Source: Clostridium beijerinckii HUN142 (lineage in GTDB: Bacteria; Bacillota; Clostridia; Clostridiales; Clostridiaceae). From it: a stretch of DNA of 64,000 nucleotides. Below the pieces are notes generated by a model. It worked only from the letters and a program-made list of their open reading frames with translations. It had not been told where the DNA came from and ran no database searches. Below, in pieces: positions 33,354 to 42,582 of this stretch (its first letter is position 1; every line of letters starts with the position of its first letter). The DNA is taken from positions 394,876-458,875 of the forward strand of contig NZ_KK211336.1 in assembly GCF_000621745.1 (NCBI RefSeq). Reading direction: 5' to 3'. Both the position numbers and the translations under genes were made by a program.

Positions 33354-35879
33354 TTAATTAATATTCATATAAATAGGTTTTAGTTCTATTAATCGTACTT
33401 CGTGTGGTTCTAGTTCAGCAGTTATTGTTAGTGAATTATTTTTAGTATGGAGAATTTTCTTTTGAATTCTCGGAAGTGATACAGATTTTAGATAATCAAT
33501 ATAATTTTTATTTTGTAGTGGCAATCCGCCTAACTCAAGCCATTTATCAAAAGAGCTTCCATAATCTTTATTAACGATAGTTTCAGTTATCTCATAACAA
33601 ACTTCAGAAAGATTTATGAGTGGAAGAATTACTTTTAATATATTTGTTTTAGGAAATGGTGTATATCGATTGGTAAAAGTCATATCAAACACTTCACCTG
33701 TTGCATATAGCTTTGAATAATGCTGGTAATTGTATAAGGCTATTTGAATCGAGGATCCATTTGTCGTTATAAAGAAACCATCGCCTTTTTCAAGTAATAT
33801 ATCACTAAGTTTATTGAGCATTTCAAAAACATAATAATGAGATTTTTTTATTCCGTTGTAGGTGAAAATACCTTGTCCACCGTGGTACAATTCGTTTTTC
33901 ATCTTTACTTCTTCTGTAAAATCGGATATTTGCCAATACCCAAAACTTTCAAGATTATCATAATTTTCTAATATATTTTTTGCAATATAAGCTGCTTTGT
34001 AGGCGGTATCATTTATTAGCTCATTATTAGAAATTGAAGAATTCCAACCTATTAAGTATAATTTTTCAGTCTTCCAATCTTTTTCTTTAATTCTTTTTCT
34101 AATGTAATGAATATTTTCTTTTAAAGAATTTTCAGATTCCGTATATACAAGATATCTTTGCATTTCTAAATGAAGTTTTTTTGAAATAGCAGTAGCATCG
34201 CCATCTTGAAAGCTCATGGGATAAAAATGCATAGTTAGAAAATCAGGTGTACAACTATTTGATTTGCAGAAATTCATAAAAGTATCCATCCAGTCATTTG
34301 AACCTGCCAATGTGGTAGAGAAAACAGGTGAACTTCCAAAACTAATGCAAGGATCAATATTCTTTAATGCAGTAAATGTTTCCTTAAAAAGAATAAGAAA
34401 GTCATTGTTATTTTCAAAGCCAAACATTTTTATTAAATCTGGCTCATTCCATAAGAAAAATGGCCAAGATTCAACTTCTTCTTTACCATATCGATAAATA
34501 AAATGTTTGGCAAGCTCTTCAATAACATAAGTCCACTTTTCCATACATTTAGGAAGGCTGATAATCGAATTAATAAAAAACATTGTGCGAGAAGGATTCA
34601 GTGCCAGTTGCTTTGGCATAAATGAAAGTTCCATAAAAGGTTTTAGTTTTATTGAAAGAAGAAAATCTATTACTAAATCAATATAAGTGAAGCATAGCTC
34701 AGGTTCACCATTTTGATTTTCAGAGTAAAACATCATTTCATCATCTAATAATCCATGAAAACGGATGTATCTAAATTCGATGTCTTTTTGCATTTCACGG
34801 AGTATATCTTGATTTTCAGAAATTAAAATATGTTTTGCTTTCCCAATACAAGTAAGAGTTTTAAATGTATGCTTTAACGGTACGCCCTTTATTGAAGTAT
34901 CAATTGGATTCACTTCGCGTATTGTAGTATTCCGTTTATTTTCTTCTGGAACAATAACGTCATGTTTTAAATAATCCACTAAACGGTTAAATGAAGTATT
35001 ATGGCGTAAAACAAAGTAATTCACACTTTCCGTCATATTCTTTTTTGTGTCAATATCATATATATCCATGTTTTTTCGATATGAGCTTGGAAGACATGAA
35101 TATTTACTTTTGAAAGAAGAAACAAAGGAACGCGTATTAGAAAAACCATTTTTTTCAGCAATGTATTCAATTGTTAAGTTAGAGTCAGCTAAATCTTTCA
35201 TTGCATGAGAAAGTCTTATTTCTATTAAGTATTCACTAAAACTAATTCCTATAAAATCTTTGAAAATTTTTGAGATATATGGCATAGATAGATAAAACTC
35301 ATCCGATAAAGTATTTAAGGAAATTTTATTTCTATAATTTTCGCTTATATAATTTAATATATTTTTTATTCTTTCTGAATTTTTATTTATATCATTTGAA
35401 TTTGCAGATTCCTCTACTTTAAAAGTGCTAGTTAGTATGTATAACAATTTATAAATATATGATTTGTTTAAGAGTTCAACATTATCTTCTGGGTTAACAT
35501 TAGATCTTACGATTAAGGCGAGAAGATGCTTTAGTTGTATAAATTTCTTTTTATCAGCTTCTATAGATGAATTACAATCAAATCTATTTTGGGCAAAACG
35601 AGAAATTTCAGGGTCCAATGCAGAAATATCAATTTTTAGTGATAATACTTCACATTTTCTCCCATATAAGGAATGCACATCAAACATATTTATAAGAATA
35701 AGATCATCTTCATGTAAAGTATACTGCATATTACGGCACTGAACTTGAACGCTGCCAGCTAATATATATATTAGCTCTAGGCTTTTATGCCAGTAGCGTT
35801 CTAGGTTTTCAATTGATAGTACAGAAAATTCCATAGGAGATGAAGTTTTAAAAGTTATAAGTTCCTGATTTATATTCAT
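33354..35879 (-). CDS. AraC-family regulator fused to a GH39-like domain
   Basis: An 841-residue fusion. Residues about 1-120 are an AraC-type cupin (WHKSLELIYILAGSVQV). Residues about 170-275 hold the two helix-turn-helix motifs (SLNTLSDEFYLSMPYISKIF and TIEYIAEKNGFSNTRSFVSS). Residues about 300-790 resemble GH39 beta-xylosidase, with the acid/base motif LWNEPDL at Glu479. At the position where GH39 enzymes have T-E-(W/F)-N the protein reads LIGWNSS (Gly611-Trp612), so the nucleophile glutamate is missing. The GH39 part is therefore probably a sugar sensor for transcription. The start ATG 35879 has GGAGG. It has no gene partner on either side. Confidence 0.88.
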   Translation of the reverse strand: MNINQELITFKTSSPMEFSVLSIENLERYWHKSLELIYILAGSVQVQCRNMQYTLHEDDLILINMFDVHSLYGRKCEVLSLKIDISALDPEISRFAQNRFDCNSSIEADKKKFIQLKHLLALIVRSNVNPEDNVELLNKSYIYKLLYILTSTFKVEESANSNDINKNSERIKNILNYISENYRNKISLNTLSDEFYLSMPYISKIFKDFIGISFSEYLIEIRLSHAMKDLADSNLTIEYIAEKNGFSNTRSFVSSFKSKYSCLPSSYRKNMDIYDIDTKKNMTESVNYFVLRHNTSFNRLVDYLKHDVIVPEENKRNTTIREVNPIDTSIKGVPLKHTFKTLTCIGKAKHILISENQDILREMQKDIEFRYIRFHGLLDDEMMFYSENQNGEPELCFTYIDLVIDFLLSIKLKPFMELSFMPKQLALNPSRTMFFINSIISLPKCMEKWTYVIEELAKHFIYRYGKEEVESWPFFLWNEPDLIKMFGFENNNDFLILFKETFTALKNIDPCISFGSSPVFSTTLAGSNDWMDTFMNFCKSNSCTPDFLTMHFYPMSFQDGDATAISKKLHLEMQRYLVYTESENSLKENIHYIRKRIKEKDWKTEKLYLIGWNSSISNNELINDTAYKAAYIAKNILENYDNLESFGYWQISDFTEEVKMKNELYHGGQGIFTYNGIKKSHYYVFEMLNKLSDILLEKGDGFFITTNGSSIQIALYNYQHYSKLYATGEVFDMTFTNRYTPFPKTNILKVILPLINLSEVCYEITETIVNKDYGSSFDKWLELGGLPLQNKNYIDYLKSVSLPRIQKKILHTKNNSLTITAELEPHEVRLIELKPIYMNIN

Positions 35880-36195
35880 AAAATACCTCCATAAATGATA
35901 ATGTATAAATTTTAACTTAGTCTATATATGATTAATGAATTTACAGCACTATCAGGAAAGAATTATAACATATAGTAAAGTGAAATAAAAAGTATAAGTG
36001 TAAAAAATTAATATTTTTACTGTTAAAGTTTAACTGGCTTTTATGAAGCTTTATTATTTATTAGAAAATAAATAGAAATTTACAGTTAACAAAATATAAT
36101 ACTCAATTTTTTATGTAATAATCCAATGCTAGAATATTAATGAATGAGCGTTATGTATAGATTTTATACTAACGAAATAATTGGAGGTATAAAAT
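35880..36195. other. Divergent intergenic region
   Basis: About 315 AT-rich bases between the leftward AraC-GH39 gene and the rightward flavoprotein gene. Promoters of both should be here. I see no operator-like palindrome or gene. Confidence 0.45.
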
Positions 36196-37131
36196 ATGAA
36201 AATTCTAGGTATTTCAGGTGGAAGAAAAGATGGAAATAATGATGCTATGTGCAAAGAAGCTTTAATAGCAGCAAAGGAAATGGGGGCAGAAGTTGAATTT
36301 GTTCGTTTATTAGATTTGGATATAAAGCCTTGTACAGGCTGTACAGCTTGTGTTAATTCACTTATGACAGGAAAAGGAAATAAGTGTGTCTTAAAAGATG
36401 ACTTTGATTGGTTATTAGACAAAATGCTAGATGCAGATGGAATAATTTTTGCAAACCCTATTTTTTGTAAAGGGGCTCCAAGTGCATTTTTAACAATTAG
36501 AGATCGTTTTGGACCAAGAATGGATAGAGGGAATAATGTTGTAGCTACTAAGATTGCAGAGGAAACAGGAGGTAACGCTCCAGATCCAAAAATTTTAAAA
36601 GATAAAGTGATTTCTTATATAGGAATTGGAGGCTCAGATTGGGTTACAGCATTCCAATGTGATTCAGCAATTCAAGCATTAACTCCTATGTGGAAAGTTA
36701 TAAATAATGAAGTTTTCCCATGGTCTACTGCAATAATCGTAGATGATGAAAAAGTTGCAAGAGTTCATGAAATAGGAAAGAATATTGCAGAAGCTGCAAA
36801 AGATATTGAAAATTCCTCTTATAAGGGTGAAGAAGGTGTATGTCCGCATTGCCATAGCAGAAATTTCTTCTTAGATAGAGAATCTACACATGCTGTATGC
36901 TGCTTATGTGGTATTGAAGGCGAAGTTAAGATAGTTGAAGGTAAAGTAAGATTTGAGTTTCCAGAAGAACAATTAAGCCATGCTCATGATACATTATCAG
37001 GAAAATTTATTCATGCTGATGATATTAAAAAGACAGTTGAAACAACTATGAACTTAAGGAAATCAGAGGAATATAAGAAGCGTTTAGAAAATTACAAGAA
37101 ATTCATTACATCAACTAAGCCGCAAAAATAG
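36196..37131 (+). CDS. NAD(P)H-dependent iron-sulfur flavoprotein with zinc-ribbon tail
   Basis: A 311-residue protein. Residues 1-200 form a flavodoxin-like FMN-binding domain (MKILGISGGRKDGNNDAM) with a cysteine cluster CTGCTAC that fits a 4Fe-4S site as in iron-sulfur flavoproteins. The segment FANPIFCKGAPSAFLTIRDR covers the flavin. Residues about 215-250 contain two C-x-x-C pairs (VCPHCHSRNFF and VCCLCG), a rubredoxin- or zinc-ribbon-like tail. Such proteins move electrons in anaerobes, for example to oxygen, peroxide or disulfides. TTGGAGG precedes ATG 36196. It is a single gene; the electron partner is unknown. Confidence 0.88.
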   Translation: MKILGISGGRKDGNNDAMCKEALIAAKEMGAEVEFVRLLDLDIKPCTGCTACVNSLMTGKGNKCVLKDDFDWLLDKMLDADGIIFANPIFCKGAPSAFLTIRDRFGPRMDRGNNVVATKIAEETGGNAPDPKILKDKVISYIGIGGSDWVTAFQCDSAIQALTPMWKVINNEVFPWSTAIIVDDEKVARVHEIGKNIAEAAKDIENSSYKGEEGVCPHCHSRNFFLDRESTHAVCCLCGIEGEVKIVEGKVRFEFPEEQLSHAHDTLSGKFIHADDIKKTVETTMNLRKSEEYKKRLENYKKFITSTKPQK

Positions 37132-37255
37132 ATGAGGTAACATATTATAAAATAAAAGCGAAATGCATAATGTTTTAACATAGAGGTATCGTTTTATTAC
37201 GGATTAGTATTTAGTACACGATTAAAAAGATGATTATGATGCTAAAAAATTTAGA

Positions 37256-37292
37256 GGTTAATGCTGTTAAATTAAAATAGCATTAGCCTTTT
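37256..37292 (+). terminator. Terminator in the region after the flavoprotein gene
   Basis: Stem GGTTAATGCT / AGCATTAGCC followed by TTTTAAAT. It lies about 125 bases after the flavoprotein stop. Confidence 0.75.
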
Positions 37293-37597
37293 AAATATTG
37301 ACAGATAATTTACCTTTCTCTATCAGGATAGAAGTGGATGTTTATTAATTAAAGTTCCATTATTTAGAATATTATTTGAACTCAATATAATCAATTATTA
37401 CTAGATTAGTATAGAGTTTTATTGGTATAATGATAAGACTAATTTAACTAAGAGCTATCTAAAAAAGTACGTTTAGATAATAATTTAGGCAATTACTGGA
37501 ATTGATTTCGACAATTATGTTATCGATTATTGATTTTTTTACATGAATATGATAATATTTCTATATATTAGGTAAGTGTATTTATAAAAAATAGAAC
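37293..37597. other. Intergenic region before the c-di-GMP riboswitch
   Basis: About 300 AT-rich bases without a supported gene. TTTACA at about 37537 and CTATAT about 17 bases downstream could be the promoter of the riboswitch leader, but the choice is uncertain. Confidence 0.4.
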
Positions 37598-37671
37598 AAT
37601 TGGAAGCAATGAAAAATTCTCTATATCTGGGCACTTTGAGAATTTGGAGCTAGTTGTGCAACCGACCAATT
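37598..37671 (+). ncRNA. c-di-GMP-II riboswitch aptamer
   Basis: The segment has the hallmark strings of this class in order: GGAAGCAATGAAA, TGGGCACTTTGAG, GGAGCTAGTTGTGCAACCGACC. The closing helix is AATTGG (37598-37603) with CCAATT (37666-37671). The end of the aptamer is shared with the following terminator, so ligand binding would compete with termination. The downstream gene is a chemoreceptor, a common type of target for this riboswitch class. Confidence 0.92.
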
Positions 37672-37720
37672 AAAACTTAGTAATCCATAAATATATTAAG
37701 TTTTTGTTGGTCTTTTATTT
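37664..37720 (+). terminator. Riboswitch expression-platform terminator
   Basis: GACCAATTAAAACTTA (37664-37679) pairs with TAAGTTTTTGTTGGTC (37697-37712) with two mismatches, followed by TTTTATTTTT. The 5' arm contains the 3' strand of the aptamer closing helix, so aptamer and terminator exclude each other. Ligand binding should therefore allow read-through. Confidence 0.85.
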
Positions 37721-37801
37721 TTAATTGATCATTATAATAAATATATTGTAATAATGAAATTATATTTAAGATTCTAGTATGAAGATAAGGGGGATAATAA
37801 A

Positions 37802-39523
37802 ATGACGTGGCTTAACAATTTAAAGGTAGGTAAAAAATTAGCAATGCTTATAATTTGCTCTTTAGTAGGATTATTTGCAGTTGGAATAACCGGTTACTAT
37901 TTTTTACAAACGTCTAGTAAAAGTATGGAGGTTATGTATAGCGAAAGACTGCTATCTAGTGAATGGCTTAGTGAGTCTAGAGTACATGCAAGAGCTATCT
38001 CAGCTGACATTTTTAGAATTATGGTAACTACTGATAAAAATGAAAATAGTAATTTAACAAAAGATATAAATGCTCGTGCTGAAGAATTTAACAATTATAT
38101 GGCGCTTTATAAAAAAATGAAATTAGATGATTTTGAGGCTGGCAAGGTTAGTCAGATTGATAGTAATTTAGCTAAATATAGAGAAGGTAGAAAAGTTGCA
38201 CTAGATTTAGCTGGTGAAAACAAAAATCAAGAAGCTTACGAATATTATGAAAAAAATGTTGAATCATATGCTGATGCTTTCTTAGCTGATTTAGTTGAAC
38301 TTGGAGAACATAATAGACAAATTGCTGAGAAAATAAAGGCAGAAGATAAAGCAAATTTTAAAATTGCAGTAATAATCTTTTCAAGCATTGTTGCTATAGC
38401 TTCAATATTAATAATTTTATTAGGAATATTAATAACAAAACGTATCACAAAGCGATTAAATGATTTTGTAGCATTTATAGGTGCTTTATCTCAAGGTGAT
38501 TTTTCTATAAAGATAAAAGAAGAAAGTCTTAATGATAAGAGTGAATTTGGTGTTGTAAGTAATGCGTTAGACAAGATGACCCAAAACATTGTTGAACTAA
38601 TAAAACAGTTAGGCAATACATCCGAACAGTTGGTATTATCATCTGAAGAGCTAACAGCAAGTGCTGAACAGTCAGCAGATGCATCAAATCTAGTTGCATC
38701 TGCAGTAACAACAATGGCACATGGAGCAGATGAGCAATTTTCTTTTGCTAATAGTACAAACAAAGTGGTTGAAAACATATCTAATAAGATAAATGTAGTA
38801 TCTGAAAATACAAAATCTGTTTCATCTTTAACAGATAAGGCAAAAATATCAGCAAATGCTGGTGAAGATGCAGTAGAGAAGGCAATGAACCAAATGGAAA
38901 TAATAGAGAAAAAGACTAGTGAAACATCTCTCATTATAAGCGAGCTTGAAGAGAAATCAGTGAAAATTGGACAAATACTTGATACAATCCAAGGTATATC
39001 AGAACAAACAAATCTTCTAGCATTAAATGCGGCAATAGAATCTGCAAGGGCTGGGGAAGCCGGGAAAGGTTTTAGTGTAGTAGCAGAAGAAATTAGAAAG
39101 TTAGCAGAACAATCACAAGAGGCAACTAAAGAAATAGCTGGAATTATTAATGACGTACAAAATAAAACAACTAGTGCAGTTACAGTTATGAATGAAAACT
39201 CAAAAGAAGTTAAAACAGGAGCAAATATTGTTGATGTTGCAGGAACAAGTTTTCAGGAAATCCTTCAAATGATAATAGAAATATCTAGTCAGATTCACGA
39301 AATATCAGATTTTATCACTGAAATAACTGTTGGAACTAAAGAATCTGTTGATTCAGTAAATAATATTAAAAATATAAGTAGTAAGATAGCTGATGAGACT
39401 CAAACAATATCAGCAGCTGCTGAAGAACAATTAGCATCTGTTGAAGAAATCGCATCATCTAGTAAACTTCTATCTCAAATGTCTGAGGAATTGAGAAAGA
39501 TTATAACTAAATTTAGAATATAG
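37802..39523 (+). CDS. Methyl-accepting chemotaxis protein
   Basis: A 573-residue chemoreceptor. A short cytoplasmic start is followed by a membrane helix (LAMLIICSLVGLFAVGITGY), a four-helix-bundle extracellular domain (about residues 35-180), a second helix (AVIIFSSIVAIASILIILLG), a HAMP domain and the signalling domain with the hairpin tip EQTNLLALNAAIESARAGEAG. AAGGGGG precedes ATG 37802. Its transcript starts with a c-di-GMP-II riboswitch, so receptor synthesis should follow c-di-GMP level. The ligand is unknown. No che genes are in the window. Confidence 0.94.
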   Translation: MTWLNNLKVGKKLAMLIICSLVGLFAVGITGYYFLQTSSKSMEVMYSERLLSSEWLSESRVHARAISADIFRIMVTTDKNENSNLTKDINARAEEFNNYMALYKKMKLDDFEAGKVSQIDSNLAKYREGRKVALDLAGENKNQEAYEYYEKNVESYADAFLADLVELGEHNRQIAEKIKAEDKANFKIAVIIFSSIVAIASILIILLGILITKRITKRLNDFVAFIGALSQGDFSIKIKEESLNDKSEFGVVSNALDKMTQNIVELIKQLGNTSEQLVLSSEELTASAEQSADASNLVASAVTTMAHGADEQFSFANSTNKVVENISNKINVVSENTKSVSSLTDKAKISANAGEDAVEKAMNQMEIIEKKTSETSLIISELEEKSVKIGQILDTIQGISEQTNLLALNAAIESARAGEAGKGFSVVAEEIRKLAEQSQEATKEIAGIINDVQNKTTSAVTVMNENSKEVKTGANIVDVAGTSFQEILQMIIEISSQIHEISDFITEITVGTKESVDSVNNIKNISSKIADETQTISAAAEEQLASVEEIASSSKLLSQMSEELRKIITKFRI

Positions 39524-39688
39524 GTTATTTAAAATGACTATATATAGGAGAAATAATGCAAATATACATCAAAGATAATAGATTAACGATGAGATAAAAA
39601 AGAAATTAAAGTATAAGATTTAAATAATACTAGAAACATAGTTAATTTATTTTTTGATAGTAATTTGCACTTAATTCTAATTGTAAAT

Positions 39689-39731
39689 AAAATAGACACT
39701 TACATATAATTTGTAGGTGTCTATTTTAATG
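39689..39731 (+). terminator. Terminator after the chemoreceptor gene
   Basis: AAAATAGACACTTACA pairs with TGTAGGTGTCTATTTT, one mismatch, with T-rich end. Confidence 0.85.
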
Positions 39732-39802
39732 CAGTTTATTAGTTTATACTGGCGTATATTAATCTCGCAAAAGAAAACAATAAAAATGGAGGTGATATAA
39801 GT

Positions 39803-39973
39803 ATGAAGAATTTAACTGATAAAGAAAAAATATATTATGAAAAACATTTAAGACAAAATATGGCAGCAGAACTTGAAGAAGAAGAAAAAAATTCAGTAAA
39901 TCAACCAGAAAATCCAGGCAGATATCATTTTACTCAAGATTATAATTACCCAATATCATCAAGAAAAAGATAA
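39803..39973 (+). CDS. Small hydrophilic protein, 56 residues, unknown
   Basis: A short frame beginning MKNLTDKEKIYYEKHLRQNM with an excellent ribosome site (GGAGGTGAT) before ATG 39803. It is rich in charged residues (AAELEEEEKN) and ends PGRYHFTQDYNYPISSRKR. No membrane segment, cysteine motif or recognised domain. The strong ribosome site and the terminator just after it (40019-40046) support a real gene. Function unknown. Confidence 0.75.
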   Translation: MKNLTDKEKIYYEKHLRQNMAAELEEEEKNSVNQPENPGRYHFTQDYNYPISSRKR

Positions 39974-40018
39974 CAATTAATATATCTATTAATTGTGAAT
40001 TAGAAAATATGTCTCTTT

Positions 40019-40053
40019 AGCATTACTTTAATTTAGAAGTAATGCTTTTTATT
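40019..40053 (+). terminator. Terminator after the 56-residue gene
   Basis: Stem AGCATTACTT / AAGTAATGCT followed by TTTTATT. Confidence 0.85.
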
Positions 40054-40137
40054 ATGAAATATTAGGTAGTAAAAATGAATGTTTCTGTAATTAACTAAGA
40101 AAATGTTGTAATTATAGATAGATTCATTTTAGAAAGT

Positions 40138-40170
40138 GAAAAGCATTTAGAATTATTCTAAATGCTTTTC
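40138..40170. terminator. Sixteen-base-pair hairpin, probably bidirectional
   Basis: GAAAAGCATTTAGAAT pairs with ATTCTAAATGCTTTTC. It lies after the stop of the small leftward gene at 40182-40322 and after the rightward small gene region. Confidence 0.7.
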
Positions 40171-40181
40171 TTGCATTTTAA

Positions 40182-40322
40182 TCATAGTATTTTATGGTGC
40201 TTTATAGATTCATTGAATTTTAAATTAATGTTTATTTGTCTTATGATCTCTGGCACGTTTACTAATATAGTAAGTATAGCGCCAATGATATAAAATAGTT
40301 CATTTTCATTATTTGGCATCAT
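40182..40322 (-). CDS. Small single-helix membrane protein, 46 residues
   Basis: On the complement, ATG 40322 follows TGAGGTG and opens a frame reading MMPNNENELFYIIGAILTIL, then VNVPEIIRQINI and a polar tail ending KHHKIL. The middle, about residues 10-23, is one membrane-spanning helix. A hairpin follows the stop. No family is recognised. Codon use and the ribosome site support expression, and the size fits the many short membrane proteins of clostridia. Function unknown. Confidence 0.6.
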   Translation of the reverse strand: MMPNNENELFYIIGAILTILVNVPEIIRQININLKFNESIKHHKIL

Positions 40323-40606
40323 AAACACCTCATTTACTTTTAATATATTAGATACAGTTAATAAATGTTAAACAATATGACTAAGGCCAGCAGAAAATTA
40401 ATTGATGAAGCTACTTAAGGCATTCTAGGTAGGAACGCCTAGTTTGTCTCTTTCTATTTGATAGTAATTGTTTACACATATTTCTAAACATTGAATTAAT
40501 ATGAAATAAATGTTGAAATTAATTGAAAAGTATAATAAAATATTAAAGATATGGTAATTAATGTGTTACTATATCAAATTAAATACTACATTTTAGGGGG
40601 ATAATA

Positions 40607-41224
40607 ATGAAAAAACTCAAAAGAATTTCTGTATTATTGTTAGCCGTTATGATGGCAACAATTATGCTAGTAGGTTGCGGAACGAAAGCGACTCCAGAAG
40701 AAAGTGCTAAGATATTTTTAGACCTACTTTTAAAAGATGATAAAACGAATATGGATAAGATAGGGATGAAGGAAAAAGATTATACTGAATTTAGAAATAG
40801 TTTTGATGATGGAATGATGAGAGGTTTTGAAAATTCAGGTTTGGATGAAAGTATTCTAACAGATGATATAAAAACTTCATTTAAGAAGGATATTATTACA
40901 GGATTAACTAAAATAGAATATGAAGTAGTCTCTTCATCAACAGATAAGAACACAGCTAAAGTTCAAGTTAAAATAAAAGGATTTGATATGCAGAAAATCA
41001 CTGAAAATGGTCAGAGTGAAATAATGAAAAAAGTTACTGAAAATCCTTCAATGACTAAACAACAGATATATACAGAATCTTTTAAGCTTATCGGAGGCAG
41101 TATGGCGTCTGGTATATTAAAACAAGAACCACAGACAATAACAATAACATTAACTAAAGAAGGTGGTGTTTGGCTACCAAGTGAAGATGATGTTGTAGCA
41201 TTAATGGGAGCAATTGGCCAATAG
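40607..41224 (+). CDS. DUF5105 lipoprotein
   Basis: A 205-residue lipoprotein with lipobox LVGCGTKATPEESAKIF, so it is anchored on the outer face of the membrane. The rest matches the DUF5105 plan of clostridial and bacillar lipoproteins: a short helix pair with TPEESAKIFLDLLLKDD, a middle strand region (IEYEVVSSSTDKNTAKVQV) and an end like ITITLTKEGGVWLPSEDD. The function of this domain is not known. AGGGGG precedes ATG 40607. It is a single gene with a terminator at 41359-41387. Confidence 0.85.
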   Translation: MKKLKRISVLLLAVMMATIMLVGCGTKATPEESAKIFLDLLLKDDKTNMDKIGMKEKDYTEFRNSFDDGMMRGFENSGLDESILTDDIKTSFKKDIITGLTKIEYEVVSSSTDKNTAKVQVKIKGFDMQKITENGQSEIMKKVTENPSMTKQQIYTESFKLIGGSMASGILKQEPQTITITLTKEGGVWLPSEDDVVALMGAIGQ

Positions 41225-41358
41225 AATGAAACTAAAAGCAGTATGTAGAAGAAATTTTACTACTGCTTTATTTATTTCTTAAAATTTATAGATAAATATG
41301 ATAAAATGTATTTGTAAAAGTTGAATTATCTTCAATTTTTACTTTAGATCCCATTAAG

Positions 41359-41387
41359 TGCAGTCATTAAATTGGCTGCATTTTTTT
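41359..41387 (+). terminator. Terminator after the DUF5105 lipoprotein gene
   Basis: Stem TGCAGTC / GGCTGCA followed by seven T bases. Confidence 0.75.
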
Positions 41388-41659
41388 ATTCTCTAGGAAT
41401 TTATATTCAAGTGGGCTTGAAAAGAACTGTAAAAGAATAAAAAATAAATCTATTGGCCTGCTAGATTTTTCTCACATACGCTTAAGAAGGTAGATGTGCA
41501 AAAAATCTTCATTTAGACAGTCTCATGCGATTTTGTTCTTCTAAGAAAGTATAAAGGTTTCCGATAACAAAATTCAGTTAATTCAGCGGTTTTACGAAGT
41601 AAGAAGAGTTCAGAGTGCTATCCTTAAATGGACGCGGCGTAATTTCTTTGTTTATGAAA
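41388..41659. other. Unexplained non-coding stretch, richer in G and C
   Basis: This part between convergent genes is less AT-rich than other gaps here, especially 41575-41640 (CAGCGGTTTTACGAAG, GGACGCGGCG). One forward frame stays open from about 41585 to the terminator and reads IQRFYEVRRVQSAILKW, but it has no start codon or ribosome site. It may be a gene remnant or a dispersed element. I could not assign it. Confidence 0.4.
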
Positions 41660-41707
41660 AAGATGATATAAGGATATTGCAGAATAACAATATCTTTATA
41701 TCATCTT
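41660..41707 (-). terminator. Terminator of the terC-like gene
   Basis: A 20-base-pair stem (AAGATGATATAAGGATATTG with CAATATCTTTATATCATCTT, one G-U pair) and an eight-base loop. Read leftward, it ends in TTTTTC. Confidence 0.85.
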
Positions 41708-41760
41708 GTCATAGTAAATTACATTTAAAATTCTAATTAAAAAACCTTAATAATTATGGA

Positions 41761-42582
41761 TTACTGTTTTATCTTACTTATAATTATAGATGAAATTACA
41801 CTTATTAGAAGGATAGAGACAATTATAATAATCGAAATTCCTACGGAGATGTGATACTTAAATGAAATTGCAAGTTTTATGCCTGTAAATATAAGTATTA
41901 CACCAACTCCATATTTAACATACTCAAAAGTACTATGAAGTTTTTCAAGAATAAAGTATAAATTTCTAAGTCCTAGTATAGCTAGAATATTTGAAGAATA
42001 TATAATAAATGGGTTAGTTGTTATTGCAAATATAGCTGGTATTGAGTCTATTGCAAATAGTAAATCTGAACCCTCAATTAAAAATAGCAATGCAAATAAA
42101 GGGGTGGCATGAAGAACCTTATCTATTCTTACAAAAAATTTTTCACCATGAAGTTCTTTAGTTACAGGCACTATTTTTTTTAGTAGTTTTATTAATTTAC
42201 TATTTTCAAAAGATACATCATCTTCTTTGTTAATCATAATCTTTATTCCACTTATAATAAGAAGTATGCCAAATAGATATAAGATCCACTTAAAGGTGTT
42301 TATAACAGCAATACCTAAAATAACAAATATAAATCTTAATATGATAGCACCAAAAATCCCATAGCTTAGAACTCTTTTCTGATGATTTGGACTAATTCCA
42401 AAACTTGAAAATATAAGAAGAAAAAGAAATAAGTTATCAACACTAAGACTTAGCTCAATAATATATCCGCCTAAAAATTCTAAAGCTCTTTCTGAGTCCA
42501 TAAAATACCATATTGATAAATTACATATAAGTGCTATAAATGTTATCAATAAAAATTTAAATAAATGCTTTCTAGTAGACAT
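41761..42582 (-). CDS. TerC-family membrane protein
   Basis: A 273-residue membrane protein with about eight to nine helices. The family signatures are GGYIIELSLSVDNLFLF with conserved acidic residues in the first half and FLIEGSDLLFAIDSIPAIFAIT in the second. TerC proteins export Mn2+ or supply metal to secreted enzymes. AAAGGAG precedes ATG 42582. Unlike the GDT1 gene, I find no Mn riboswitch upstream; the leader is AT-rich and plain. Divergent to rubrerythrin, with which it may share stress-related control. Confidence 0.88.
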   Translation of the reverse strand: MSTRKHLFKFLLITFIALICNLSIWYFMDSERALEFLGGYIIELSLSVDNLFLFLLIFSSFGISPNHQKRVLSYGIFGAIILRFIFVILGIAVINTFKWILYLFGILLIISGIKIMINKEDDVSFENSKLIKLLKKIVPVTKELHGEKFFVRIDKVLHATPLFALLFLIEGSDLLFAIDSIPAIFAITTNPFIIYSSNILAILGLRNLYFILEKLHSTFEYVKYGVGVILIFTGIKLAISFKYHISVGISIIIIVSILLISVISSIIISKIKQ

